A stretch of DNA of 64,000 nucleotides from Paracoccaceae bacterium Fryx2 (GCA_032334235.1 JAVSGI010000003.1:1240001-1304000); one strand, 5' to 3'; shown: positions 37,254-46,520, numbered from the stretch's first letter. Translations and numbers: made by a program. Notes: a model not told the origin generated them from the sequence alone.

Positions 37254-37989
37254 AGCGCGGCCCTTCCGGGGTCAGGCGTGGCGGTTTGTCGAGGCCCAGC
37301 ATCGGGTCTCGACCCTGAAGCTCGTCGACAGCCTCGCCGAACAGGCGGCGCTGGAGGACATTCTGGAAGAGACAAAGCCGCCGGTGCCGGATGCGTGTCG
37401 GCACCTCGACTACCTGCTTTCCACGCCCTTCCGCTATCGTCCTTATCCCAGCGGCTCACGGTTTCGTCGCGCCGGTTTGACGCCCGGCGTCTGGTACGGC
37501 GCCGAACAGCCCGAGACAGCGGCGGCCGAGATGGTGTTCTATCGGTTCCTGTTTTACGCCGAGAGCCCCGCGACGCCGTTCCCCGACGATGCGGCGGACT
37601 ACACCGCCTTTTGCGCCGATCTGGCGACGCCGGTTTCTCTGGACCTGACAACCGGTACGCTTGCCGCCGAGCATGCCCTCTGGGCCCATCTGACCGACTA
37701 TGCCCCCTGCCAACTGCTTGCCGAGGCCGCCCGCGAGATCGGGGCCGAGGTCATAAGGTACGCCTCGGTCCGCGACCCCGAAGGCGGCGCAAACCTTGCC
37801 GTGCTGACCTGTCCGGCATTTGCAGCACCTCAGCCGGTGGACCGCCAGACCTGGCGCATCCGCATCGGCCAGAGCGGCGCGCAGGCAATCCGTGAGCACC
37901 CCAACCTCGGCCTTGAGTTCGGGCGCGACAGCTTCGGCACTGATCCGCGCCTGGCCGGCATGAACTGGGACCGCCCGCGCGCCAAGTAA
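37213..37989 (+). CDS. RES-domain toxin
   Basis: A 258-aa RES-family toxin, expected to deplete NAD+ when free of antitoxin. The Arg-Glu-Ser signature order is seen: FRYRPYPSGSRFRRAG, then AAAEMVFYRFLFYAESP, then a later Ser in VIRYASVRD. The RES fold lies in about residues 60-220. It starts at ATG 37213 inside the antitoxin gene. The stop lies 11 bp from the convergent capsid gene's end. Confidence 0.86.
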   Translation: MSRPILTPAALRSEARPFRGQAWRFVEAQHRVSTLKLVDSLAEQAALEDILEETKPPVPDACRHLDYLLSTPFRYRPYPSGSRFRRAGLTPGVWYGAEQPETAAAEMVFYRFLFYAESPATPFPDDAADYTAFCADLATPVSLDLTTGTLAAEHALWAHLTDYAPCQLLAEAAREIGAEVIRYASVRDPEGGANLAVLTCPAFAAPQPVDRQTWRIRIGQSGAQAIREHPNLGLEFGRDSFGTDPRLAGMNWDRPRAK

Positions 37990-37999
37990 CTCACGCTGG

Positions 38000-39013
38000 T
38001 TACGTCCGCCGCGCGGACCGCAGAACCTGCGGGCGGGTGCAGATCGGCAGCGGATTGCTTTCGATCTCCAACCGCACCCATTCGTCGCGATCCCGGTCGG
38101 GGATCATCCGGGCGTAGAGCGGCTGGCCCAGCGTGTTGACCGTCTCGAACGTGTCGGCGGGGGCGTGGTAAATCTCGAACAGCCCGTCGACGGCTTCGGG
38201 GTAGAACACTGCCTTGTCCGTCGCCACGCCAAAGCCCGCCCCGCCCCGATAGCGGCGGAAGGTGATGCCGCCGAAGCTGACCTCGTCGGCGATACGCGAC
38301 CGCAGATCAGCGGCAGCGGCCGTGTTGAGATAGGTTTCGCGCACCTCCTTGTGGGCCACAAGATCGGCGAAGAAGGCCGAGCCGCACTCGGCGCGGAGCG
38401 CGATGGCACCCGTGGCAAGGCCACCCATCACATCCTCAACACTTTCGATCAGCGCCTGGCAGCGCTTGCGCAAGGCACCCGAGGCCGGGGTGGCGTTGTC
38501 GAGGTCGAAGTCCACTTCCGCCGCCGGGGCGATGCCGAACTCGGTGAAGTAGTTGATCACAGTGGCCCCATCACGCGGGTCCTTTACCAGCCCTTGGATG
38601 CCGTTGAAGAGGTGATACTCAAACGTGGTCTCGGCGTCGTTGCGCAGCCGGCCGAGTTTGCGGGCGACTTCCGCCTGCACCTGCTGGGTGGCGCTTTCGG
38701 AACCGAAGTCGCGCACCTGCTGGATTTCCGAGGCCCAGATCACGTCCTGCTTCTTGAACTGGCGGCAGACAAAGGCGCGCACATCGCGGCGTTCGGGGCT
38801 CTGCTGGTCATAAGCCGAGCCGCGTTCCGAGAATGGGATCAGCGATAGCGTGCCGTCCCGGCTCTCGATGACAACGGTGCGCGAGCGGACGCCGCGTGGC
38901 CCGAACAGGTTTGAGCCCGACAGGGTAGCGGGCTTGTAGGGGATGTTTTCCAGCGCACGCGTGAGTTCGATGATCGAGAAGGCATCGCCTTCGAAGATGT
39001 CCATGGTGGCCAT
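38000..39013 (-). CDS. Major capsid protein (lambda gpE family)
   Basis: A 337-aa capsid protein close in length to lambda gpE (341 aa). Sequence such as FSIIELTRALENIPYKPATLSG, RDVRAFVCRQFKKQDVIWASEIQ and VRSRTVVIESRDGTLSLIPFSERG is typical of phage major capsid protein E. It follows the decoration protein by 24 nt, the lambda order D-E. Confidence 0.9.
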   Translation of the reverse strand: MATMDIFEGDAFSIIELTRALENIPYKPATLSGSNLFGPRGVRSRTVVIESRDGTLSLIPFSERGSAYDQQSPERRDVRAFVCRQFKKQDVIWASEIQQVRDFGSESATQQVQAEVARKLGRLRNDAETTFEYHLFNGIQGLVKDPRDGATVINYFTEFGIAPAAEVDFDLDNATPASGALRKRCQALIESVEDVMGGLATGAIALRAECGSAFFADLVAHKEVRETYLNTAAAADLRSRIADEVSFGGITFRRYRGGAGFGVATDKAVFYPEAVDGLFEIYHAPADTFETVNTLGQPLYARMIPDRDRDEWVRLEIESNPLPICTRPQVLRSARRT

Positions 39014-39037
39014 GGGGTGCCTCCTGATTTTTGGGGG

Positions 39038-39403
39038 TTAGCGGACGAGGATGCCGAGCGTCAGCAGGGCGGCATGGGCAGCGGCGATCTGCGGTGTTGT
39101 CGGCGTGCCGGGAATGCTGATCTCATACTGGTTGACGATGGCGGGGCCGCGGATCAGCACGACGGCATTCTTGTCACCGCCGGTGGCATCGACACTGTCC
39201 CACAGGATGGCAGCGGCCGTCTGTGTGCCGTTCGAGGCCGCAGGATCGTGGGCCGCGTATTTGCCCGAGGCGGTGATCTTGCCCAGAATGGTGCCGGGCT
39301 GGAGGTCGCCCGAGGCGAGGATGACCGTGCTGCGGCAATAGTCGCGGAGCGCTTCCCAGACGAGGAAGCCGCCCGCATGGCGGGTTTCGGTGAGGGTTGG
39401 CAT
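39038..39403 (-). CDS. Head decoration protein (lambda gpD family)
   Basis: A 121-aa protein, near lambda gpD in size. It has an N-terminal TRHAGGFLVWEAL and beta-rich GDLQPGTILGKITASGKYAA, matching the gpD pattern. It stabilises the expanded capsid. Genes on both sides are protease and capsid, as in lambda. Confidence 0.86.
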   Translation of the reverse strand: MPTLTETRHAGGFLVWEALRDYCRSTVILASGDLQPGTILGKITASGKYAAHDPAASNGTQTAAAILWDSVDATGGDKNAVVLIRGPAIVNQYEISIPGTPTTPQIAAAHAALLTLGILVR

Positions 39404-39407
39404 GGGT

Positions 39408-40478
39408 CTATCCTTTCAGACGGAAGGTACGGGCGATGACGTCGCCCCAAGGGCGCGCGCCTGACGGGCGGCCGGGTTGCGGATGGGCGGCGGAGATGTC
39501 GGGTTCCGTCTCGGCGCGGTGGGTCAGGAGGGCGGCGCGCACCTCGTCGAGACGGGCGTCGCGCTCAAGGAACCGGCCCGCCATCTGCGGCTGCCGGGCG
39601 AGACGGCAGAGATCGACGACAGCGCGGGCATGGGCGAGGACGTCGGCACGGAGGCGGACGGCATCGACTGCACTGTTGGAAATGCCAGCAGTGCCATCCG
39701 CATCGGCCGGCGGATTGGGATCGGCTGAAGGGACGGGATCGGCGTTGAAAGTCTCGGGGGCTCCGAGAGTTTCGGGTTCGGGCGCCACTTCAACTGCAGT
39801 CGCATCGACACCATCACCGCTTGCGTCGGCGTCACAAGCGTCTGCCTCTTTAACGACCTCTGAATGCAGCTCGCCGGTCTCGGCCCCTGCATCCACCAGC
39901 ACCGGCGGTGCATTGCGGAAACGCCCAACATCGAACCGCGCAGCGATGCGGACCGGCTCAGCGATGCGATCGGCAAAGCCGAGATCCAGCGCATCCTTGG
40001 CATCGAGCCAGGTTTCCGCCGCCATCAAGGGGGCGATTTCCTCCTGCGACCGTCCGGACTTGGCCGCATATCCCTGCAGCAGGCTGCCCTTGATCTTGTC
40101 CAGCGCCTCGGCCATCGCGCGCATGTCGATGGCAGTGCCCATGACCACCCCGGCTGGATCGTGGATCATCAGGAAGGCGTTTTCCGGCATGACGATCTCG
40201 TCGCCCGCCATCGCGATGTAGGAGGCAGCCGAGGCGGCAATGCCGTCGATCCAGACCGTGACCGTGCCAGTGTGGCGCTTGATCGCGTTGTAGATCGCGA
40301 CAGCATCAAAGACCGACCCGCCCGGGCTGTTCAGCCGCAAGGCCAGCGGCGTGGCATCTGGCAGTGCGCCCAGTTCTGCCAGAAGCCCCTTGGCCGAGAC
40401 GCCGTAGGCCCCGATCTCGTCATAGATCACCACCTCCGCGCCAGTGCTTTGGGCGCGGATCGTGTACCAGCTGTTCAT
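39408..40478 (-). CDS. ClpP-like head maturation protease
   Basis: A 356-aa Ser protease with ClpP-like fold. It shows RLNSPGGSVFDAVAIYNAIK, the catalytic Ser in AASAASYIAMAGD and the His in MIHDPAG. The long acidic, Pro-rich C-terminal region from about residue 220 probably serves as scaffold, as in gpC/Nu3 fusions. The start at ATG 40478 has AGGAG upstream. The longer frame to 40604 is shadow of portal. Confidence 0.88.
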   Translation of the reverse strand: MNSWYTIRAQSTGAEVVIYDEIGAYGVSAKGLLAELGALPDATPLALRLNSPGGSVFDAVAIYNAIKRHTGTVTVWIDGIAASAASYIAMAGDEIVMPENAFLMIHDPAGVVMGTAIDMRAMAEALDKIKGSLLQGYAAKSGRSQEEIAPLMAAETWLDAKDALDLGFADRIAEPVRIAARFDVGRFRNAPPVLVDAGAETGELHSEVVKEADACDADASGDGVDATAVEVAPEPETLGAPETFNADPVPSADPNPPADADGTAGISNSAVDAVRLRADVLAHARAVVDLCRLARQPQMAGRFLERDARLDEVRAALLTHRAETEPDISAAHPQPGRPSGARPWGDVIARTFRLKG

Positions 40479-40482
40479 GCTG

Positions 40483-41967
40483 TCACTCCTGTTCTGTCTC
40501 GGTTTCCGGCTTGCGGGTTGGTGTGGCCCGCGCCCCCTGCGTCTCGCCGGGGCTGGTGCGATAGGTGAGACCCATGTCCCCGGCGCGTTTCGCGTCAGCA
40601 GCATTCTCGCGGTCGATTTCCTCGACGTCGTAGCCTGTGGCCTCGACCACCTTGCGCCGCGAGATGATCCCCGCTTCCATCGCCAGCACCTGTGCCTGGA
40701 TGTCCTTCAAGGGATCGACCCAATCCCAGCGCGGCGGGATCCAGTTCACCGGGCGATAGCGCGCGGGGGACCGGGCGAAATCCGGCAAGTCCAGCGCCCC
40801 CGACAACACCGCCGTTTCCAGCCAGCGCGCCCAGACTGGGCGGCACAGTTGATGCGCGATCACCCCGTGCTGCAACTGCTCGACGCGGCGGCGAAACTCG
40901 ACCAGTTCGGCGCGCAAGGACGAATAGTTGGCCTGCCGGACATCGCCCGTCACCAGATGGTAAGGCAGCCCCAGCGAGGCCGAGACCGACAGAAGCGTCC
41001 GGTACTGGAACGCCTCGTAGCCGCCACCAACATCGGCGGGGCTGGAGAACTTGACGTCTTCACCCGGCAGCAGCACCTGCAAGGTCCCGGGCTCAAGACT
41101 GACGGTCGCACCACTGTCGTCGGTGGCCTCGATCTCGCCCATCAGCTGTTCTTCGGGCGCGGTCTTGGTGATGAAGCCCGCGAACATCGCCGCGGTCTTC
41201 TTCCGGTCAAGTTCGGCGTCATCGTATTGGTCGAGCAGAAACAGCCGCACCATGGCGGGCGCCACATGCGGCAGGCCCCGGATTTGCCCCGCGTCGATGG
41301 GCCGGTAGATGTGCAGAACGTCCCCGGCCGGAACGCGGACTGTTTCCGGCGTGACCATCCCCTGATCGGTGCTGTCGCCGGGATGGCGGCGGCGGAAGTG
41401 ATAGGCGACGCGACGCCCGATGGCATTGAATTCGATACCACAGCGGATGCGATTGCCGTTGGCTGCCGCCTCGGTCTTCTCGAAGGGCAGCATTTCCGAT
41501 TGCAGCAGTTGTAACTGGATCGGCACCAGCAGACCATCCTCGGCCCGGCGCGGACGCAACCGCACGAAGCATTCCCCCGCGACGAACATCTCGCGCGCCA
41601 CCATGGCCTGCAGGCCGTAGAAATCGGTCAACCCATCGGCATCGGCCTCATCGGTCCAGGCCAGCCAAAGCCGCTGGACCTGATCGCGCAAGTCCGGATC
41701 CTCGATCAACGATGACGGCTTTATCCCGTCGCCCACCAGGTTCGACGCGAACGCCTCGCAGGCATTGGCGGCATAGCCATTGGTCACCACCAACTCGCGC
41801 GACCGCGCGAGCAGGCGTGGACCACCCGAGGCGATCAGCGAGTTGATGTTCTCCAGCGGCGGCTGCCAGCCCCGCAACCGCCGCTGCGACATCGCCCCTT
41901 CCAGCCGCGCTCGCACAGCGACAGGGCCGCCGGTGCCCCGGCGGCGAAAGGCGTCAAGCCAGCCCAT
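40483..41967 (-). CDS. Portal protein (lambda gpB family)
   Basis: A 494-aa portal. The family pattern NGYAANACEAFASNLVGDGIKP, AVREMF-like ARE-MFVAGECFVRLRPR, and VRQANYSSLRAELVEFRRRVEQLQ is clear. The upstream gpW gene (4 nt away) and downstream protease complete the lambda-type order. Confidence 0.92.
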   Translation of the reverse strand: MGWLDAFRRRGTGGPVAVRARLEGAMSQRRLRGWQPPLENINSLIASGGPRLLARSRELVVTNGYAANACEAFASNLVGDGIKPSSLIEDPDLRDQVQRLWLAWTDEADADGLTDFYGLQAMVAREMFVAGECFVRLRPRRAEDGLLVPIQLQLLQSEMLPFEKTEAAANGNRIRCGIEFNAIGRRVAYHFRRRHPGDSTDQGMVTPETVRVPAGDVLHIYRPIDAGQIRGLPHVAPAMVRLFLLDQYDDAELDRKKTAAMFAGFITKTAPEEQLMGEIEATDDSGATVSLEPGTLQVLLPGEDVKFSSPADVGGGYEAFQYRTLLSVSASLGLPYHLVTGDVRQANYSSLRAELVEFRRRVEQLQHGVIAHQLCRPVWARWLETAVLSGALDLPDFARSPARYRPVNWIPPRWDWVDPLKDIQAQVLAMEAGIISRRKVVEATGYDVEEIDRENAADAKRAGDMGLTYRTSPGETQGARATPTRKPETETEQE

Positions 41968-41970
41968 GCG

Positions 41971-42186
41971 TCACAACCCCTTGGTGGTGATCACGCGCAC
42001 CTGCCGGATGATCTTGCGGCCCTCGGCTGTCGCGATGTCACGGTCCAGCACCTCGATGGCCCGGTCGATCTCGGCGATGCTGCGGTAATCGACGGTCTTG
42101 CCGTCGTAGCTCACGCGGGCCACACCGCTGGAGCGCTGCACTGACAAGGCATCGCGGCGAGTCTTCAGCTCTGCAGTTGTCGGCAT
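41971..42186 (-). CDS. gpW-family head-tail joining protein
   Basis: A 71-aa protein (TTAELKTRRDALSVQRSSGV, IAEIDRAIEVLDRDIATAEG), matching the gpW/phage-head-joining small family. Separated from TerL by the two cargo genes 42221-43125, which interrupt the normal TerL-gpW-portal order. Confidence 0.85.
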   Translation of the reverse strand: MPTTAELKTRRDALSVQRSSGVARVSYDGKTVDYRSIAEIDRAIEVLDRDIATAEGRKIIRQVRVITTKGL

Positions 42187-42220
42187 GGGGTTTTATCCGT
42201 TAGGTTTGGGGTGCCGCCGC

Positions 42221-42853
42221 ATGAAAATAACACCAGTCATGAACGAACCCGTTGTCCGCATCCGCATCGAACTTGAAGGGACCGACCCGCAGGTCTGGCG
42301 CTCGGTCGACGTGCCTCTGTCTTCCACCCTGACAGCGCTGCACGACATCATTCAGGTCACGATGCGCTGGCAGGGCGCGCATATGTTCGAATTTGTCGTC
42401 GGCGACCAAGTCTACGGCGAGCCCTATCCCGACGACAGCGCCTGGGACCGCAAGGTGTTGCAAGCGAAGAGCATCCGCCTCAAGACGCTGGTCGAACGCA
42501 GGGTTGATCGCTTCCTTTACGTCTACGATTTCGGCGACAACTGGCGGCATCACATCATCCTGGACAGCGTCCGGCAGGGTGAAGACCACACTGACTACCC
42601 GGCCTTCGTCGGCGGAGCCCGCCGCGCACCACCCGACGATGTCGGCGGTATCAGCGGATTCGAGGCGTTTCTGGAAGCCGTGACCGATCCCCGGCATGAG
42701 GATCACGACCAGATGCTCGAATGGTGTGACGGATCCTTCGATCCCGAAGATATCGATGAGCGCGATATTCGCATGATCATCGGAAACTTCGCTGCTCGAC
42801 GGCGTGGCCCGCTGATGAGCCATCGTCGCTCAGGCCGTTCAAAGCAACAATGA
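42221..42853 (+). CDS. Plasmid pRiA4b ORF-3-like protein
   Basis: A 210-aa protein of the IS1096 TnpR-like/pRiA4b ORF-3 family: VVRIRIELEGTDPQVWRSVDVP, TALHDIIQVTMRWQGAHMFEF, FLYVYDFGDNWRHHIIL, GFEAFLEAVTDP. Function of the family is not established. It is on the strand opposite the late operon. ATG 42221 is preferred over 42239. The stop overlaps the GIY-YIG start by ATGA, so the two form a unit. Confidence 0.84.
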   Translation: MKITPVMNEPVVRIRIELEGTDPQVWRSVDVPLSSTLTALHDIIQVTMRWQGAHMFEFVVGDQVYGEPYPDDSAWDRKVLQAKSIRLKTLVERRVDRFLYVYDFGDNWRHHIILDSVRQGEDHTDYPAFVGGARRAPPDDVGGISGFEAFLEAVTDPRHEDHDQMLEWCDGSFDPEDIDERDIRMIIGNFAARRRGPLMSHRRSGRSKQQ

Positions 42854-43125
42854 TCGGGTTCGTCTATGTCCTCGGCTGTGATGCCCCGGATGGCTATCGC
42901 ACTTATGTCGGCTGGACCCTCGATCTCGACCGCCGCCTCGCCCAGCACAATTCGGGCACCGGTGCAAAGTCGACACGCGGCCGAGCTTGGTACCTGATCT
43001 ATGCCGAGCGCCTGCCGTCGCGAACGGATGCCATGAGCCGCGAATGGTACCTTAAGCGCGACCGACCCTTGCGCCGACAATTGGCCCTGTCGGCGCAAGG
43101 CCATGCTTCTGATCACCGCATGTAA
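42850..43125 (+). CDS. Short GIY-YIG domain protein
   Basis: A 91-aa UPF0213-like GIY-YIG protein. Motifs: FVYVLGC and RTYVGWTLDLDRRLAQHNSG with the catalytic Arg in RLAQH, then EWYLKRDRPLRRQL. It forms a two-gene unit with the pRiA4b-type gene and ends by overlapping the end of terL by 13 bp (convergent). Likely a small nuclease; the target is unknown. Confidence 0.85.
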   Translation: MIGFVYVLGCDAPDGYRTYVGWTLDLDRRLAQHNSGTGAKSTRGRAWYLIYAERLPSRTDAMSREWYLKRDRPLRRQLALSAQGHASDHRM

Positions 43126-45119
43126 TTCGACGCCACAGACCTGCGCCGTGCCGGACTGCGCACCGCACGGATGGATCCTGCGGCGGCCCTTTCGTGGCTC
43201 CCCTCAGCCTTGGAATCCCCCGCCACCTGCGCCTCCAGATCAGCCCAGCGCGCCTCGGACCAGCGGTCGGCCCCGACAATCCAGGCAGCGGCGCGGGCGT
43301 AGACCCGGCAATCCAGCGCTTCGTTGCGCTCGCGCAGTTTCTGCCATTCAAGACGGGCGAAACCGCGCTTGGTGCGGACGGTGACCAGCTCCTCGGCCAC
43401 CAGCTGTTTCAGCCATTCGCTGTCCACCCAATCGGGCAGATGCACCGTGCCGGGCGGATACTTCACCCCCTCGGCCAGCTCCTCCTTGGTCGGGCGCGGC
43501 AGGCCGAGATGGCGGTAGGTCTCGGCCTTGAAGGTGGAAACCGCGACGGTCCAGAGCCGCGCGCCCCGACGCAGGCGTTTGCCCGCGTCGGTCACATCGA
43601 CGTAAGTTGGCCCCTAGACCGGGCTTGAACGGTTGAACCCTTCGACGCCCTTGACTGGGGCAACCTGCGCCACCCCTTGCCGCCGCGACCAGGCATAGAC
43701 GGCCGGAGCCTCATAGCCAGTGTCGACGGCGAGTTTGGCCAGCCGCAGATGCGCGCCGTTCTGATGCGTCCATGTCCGGTCCAGCAGCTTGGTCAGTTCC
43801 GCCCATGCGCCATGATGATCTGGGCCCCCTTCGATGACGATGTGATCGACCAGCCAGCTTGTCCCGCCCCTGCCCCAGGCCCAGACATCCACCTCGATCC
43901 GGTCCTTCTGCACGTCGGCCCCCGCAGTCAGGAACAGCCCGCCTGCCGGAACGATGCCCGGCTTCCACGCTTCACGCCGGTCATACAGTCGCGACCAGTC
44001 TGGTGCTTCCCCGGTTTCCACCCATGTTTCGCCAAGGATGGTGTTCTTGAACGCACGGATCGCCTCGTCCGAACCTTGCGCTGCCTCCCAAGCTCGCACG
44101 ATCCGCTCCCAGCTGAGCCAGCCGATCGGCGAATAGAGCGCCGAGAGGTGATAGCCGACTGTGCCGGGATCCGCGGCTATGGCGGTCGCGCGCCATTCGC
44201 CTGCCTCCAGCATCGCCGTCTTGTGGTGTTCCGCGATGGGCTTGTCGCAACCCTCGCAGTGATATTCGGCCGCCTCGGGCCGTGCCTTTTCCCAGCGCAG
44301 CCGCTCGAACTTCAGCCATTGAAACTGGTGGCAATGCGGGCATGGCACGAAGAACCGGCGCTGATCGCTGGCTTCGTACTCCCGCTCGATCCGGCTCAGC
44401 CCCCGGATCGTCGGGGTCGAGACCAGAAACACCTTGCGCCGATGGGCGAAGGTCAGCGACCGCGCCTCGGCAAGGCTGACCGGATCGCCCTCCTCATCTG
44501 CCGACGCCGGATAGGCATCGACTTCGTCGAGAAAGATGTAACGTGCCGGTGTGGACCGCAGCCCCACCGCCGAGTTTGCCCCGGTCATGATCAGGATGCC
44601 GCCTGCAAACTCCTTCGACAGCATGGTGTTGCCCGCGTCGCGGGAGCGCGCCGGTTTGACCCGTTCGCGCAGGGCAGCGCTTTCTTCGATCAGCGGGTCG
44701 ATCCGCTGGCGCGAATTGCGCTTGGCCAGTTCCACGGTCGGCTGCACCGCAAGCATCGGGCCCGGCGCCTGATGGATCGCAAAGCCGATCCAGTTGTTCC
44801 CGGCTTCGGTCGCGCCGACCTGTGCCGCCTTCATGAACACGACGCGTTGGACGGCAGAACTCGGCGACAGCGCATCCATGATCTCGCGCATGTAGGGCGT
44901 GCGCGACGTGCGGTAGCGTCCCGGCTCGGCGCTGGCGCGCGACCCCAGCATCCGGTGCGCATCAGCCCATTGCGACACCGTCAGATCGGCATCGGGTCGG
45001 ATGCCTCGGCCCCAAGACCGCAGTAGGTCTTCGGCACCGTCGAAGGCCGAAAGTCCGTCCACGCCGTCACCGAAGGTCGATGCGGACCTCGGCGAGGCTT
45101 TCGAGTTGGGCGCGGACAT
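43113..45119 (-). pseudogene. terL: Terminase large subunit (GpA family) with in-frame TAG
   Basis: The reading frame runs through 43113-45119 (668 codons plus stop; lambda gpA is 641 aa) except for one TAG at 43614-43616, codon 502. The ATPase part carries VVFMKAAQVGATE (Walker A-like) and YIFLDEVDAYP (Walker B). A zinc-ribbon-like CPHC...CEGC pair follows. The nuclease domain starts at TAGADVQKDRIEVDVW. After the stop the same frame goes on with GPTYVDVTDAGKRLRRGARLW, the expected GpA continuation, so CAG (Gln) to TAG is the simplest explanation. The truncated 501-aa product lacks the C-terminal 166 residues. Confidence 0.88.
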
Positions 45120-45672
45120 GGGCTTCCAGAACCTTCTGCATCATGGCGGGCTCCAGACTTCCGTGATCCGCGATCATTACCCCCAGTTCCGACGCCATCA
45201 GCGCCGCTGCCCGCGCGGGCCAGGTCACCCAGCCATCGCGCTCCTCCCGCGCCAGTCGGAACACCAGCCCCACCGCGCGATTGCGGTCGATCAACTCGCC
45301 CTTAAACTGGGCGAGCTTCAGCTTGCGCTCCTGCGCCTTCAGCACTTCGTTTGCGGTCCTGGCCTGCAGGAAGGTCGTGCCGCCATTAGTGACGGGGGCG
45401 GGCAACCCTTCGTCGCGCAGCGTCTCAACCACGACCGACAGGGCCGTATCCGGCACAGGCTTCAGCTTCGGCGTGGCTGACGCAGCCACGGCCTTTGACC
45501 CTCGCTGCTTTGCGGGGTCGGTCATCGCAGCCCGGCGCGCGTCCGATGCGAGGACATCAATCGAGCCATCAGCGTGCTGAACCAGCCGCCCGGTGTCCTT
45601 GGCTTTCTGGATCGCGCCGCGCGACAGGCCGACATGCGCGGCGTACTGCCGCTCGCTCATGCCCTGCATCAC
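45067..45672 (-). CDS. terS: Terminase small subunit-like protein
   Basis: A 201-aa protein. The N-terminal helix-turn-helix (SERQYAAHVGLSRGAIQKAKDTG) would bind DNA at the packaging site. The middle shows FLQARTANEVLKAQERKLKLAQFKGELID, the conserved helix of Nu1-like/terminase small subunits. It overlaps terL by 53 nt. An alternative start a few codons downstream (MSERQ) is possible. Confidence 0.84.
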   Translation of the reverse strand: MMQGMSERQYAAHVGLSRGAIQKAKDTGRLVQHADGSIDVLASDARRAAMTDPAKQRGSKAVAASATPKLKPVPDTALSVVVETLRDEGLPAPVTNGGTTFLQARTANEVLKAQERKLKLAQFKGELIDRNRAVGLVFRLAREERDGWVTWPARAAALMASELGVMIADHGSLEPAMMQKVLEAHVRAQLESLAEVRIDLR

Positions 45673-45700
45673 GCGCTCCGATTATCATTCCAAAACATAG

Positions 45701-45719
45701 GCTTATTCGGTTGATAAGC
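45701..45719. promoter_or_regulatory. Inverted repeat between divergent terS and small-gene cluster
   Basis: GCTTAT and ATAAGC flank a 7-bp spacer, in the 103-bp gap between the leftward terS and the rightward cluster starting at 45776. The region is AT-rich. It is a plausible operator or promoter overlap for divergent transcription. No regulator is known for it. Confidence 0.4.
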
Positions 45720-45775
45720 ATCGTGCACAGAGCGAACGTGATCTTGCACCAACACACCCAACCGGAGCAAACGCC

Positions 45776-45967
45776 ATGACCACCAGGACCAAACCCGCCC
45801 CAGACGCCCTCCTGCTGGAGATTGCGCGGAAGAATTTTCCCAACATCGAGACGCTGGAAACCCGCAACAGCGACGGCCTCGATTTCCACGATGTCGCTGT
45901 CTGGGCAATCCGCGCCGCGCTGGAAGCTGCTTACACCGCTGGCTTCGCCGCCACGACCAAGCGCTGA
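45776..45967 (+). CDS. DUF6900-like small phage protein
   Basis: 63 aa. LETRNSDGLDFHDVAVWAIRAALEAAYTAGF matches the DUF6900 pattern of small phage/plasmid proteins. It leads the rightward small-gene cluster, the only rightward gene series in the early part of the prophage. Role unknown. Confidence 0.72.
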   Translation: MTTRTKPAPDALLLEIARKNFPNIETLETRNSDGLDFHDVAVWAIRAALEAAYTAGFAATTKR

Positions 45968-45981
45968 AGGAGGGCCGCGAC

Positions 45982-46203
45982 ATGACCATGGCCACCACAA
46001 CCATCCGCATCGACGTCGACACGCTGCCCGACCATCTCGACCACTCGCGCCCGACTGTCGTGGCCGAGGTCATCGAGGCTGCGCTCCGCGACGCAGGGAT
46101 CAAGGCCGACTGCTCGGACCTCTTCTCGCACCTCAAGATCGAACTGCCAACAGCACAGCTGGCTGCCGCCAGCGTCGTGCTGGCCGACCTGCAACTGATC
46201 TGA
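45982..46203 (+). CDS. Small phage protein, unknown
   Basis: 73 aa, acidic, starting ATG 45982 with AGGGCC-type upstream sequence (gagggccgcgac). Alternating helix-forming sequence (LPDHLDHSRPTVVAEVIEAAL) has no recognised motif. Spacing of 14 nt to the gene upstream suggests one operon. Confidence 0.6.
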   Translation: MTMATTTIRIDVDTLPDHLDHSRPTVVAEVIEAALRDAGIKADCSDLFSHLKIELPTAQLAAASVVLADLQLI

Positions 46204-46214
46204 CGCAGGGCCAC

Positions 46215-46520
46215 TTGAGCACGCGCGCGCAGATCGCCATCGAGATCGGGCCCGGAGAATGGGCGCAGGTCTACGTTCACTACGACGGCTATCCCAGCCA
46301 CATGCTGCCTGCGCTGGAGCGCTGGAAGCCGGAAGATATCCTCGCCGCCCGCGAAATCCGGCAGGTCCGCGCCGACGAGATCGAGGCCTTCGAGAGCCCC
46401 CGCGCCCCGCCAATCCTGCCGCGCCCGACGCGCCAGTTCTGCCACCTTTATGGATGGCAGGACGGGGCTTGGGCTGAACTCGATCCCGAGACACATGCAC
46501 CCGAAGGCCCCCCCGAATGA
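46215..46520 (+). CDS. Small phage protein, unknown; TTG start
   Basis: 101 aa. It reads STRAQIAIEIGPGEWAQVYVHYD onward, and conserved-looking stretches WKPEDILAAREIRQV and ILPRPTRQFCHLYGWQDG suggest a real phage protein. No ATG precedes this; TTG 46215 with AGGG 4 nt upstream is my choice. The stop overlaps the next start (ATGA). Confidence 0.6.
   Translation: MSTRAQIAIEIGPGEWAQVYVHYDGYPSHMLPALERWKPEDILAAREIRQVRADEIEAFESPRAPPILPRPTRQFCHLYGWQDGAWAELDPETHAPEGPPE

Noticed and set aside
43677-45026. 449-aa plus-strand frame opposite terL
   Set aside because: Antisense shadow of terminase; no motif and no start signal.
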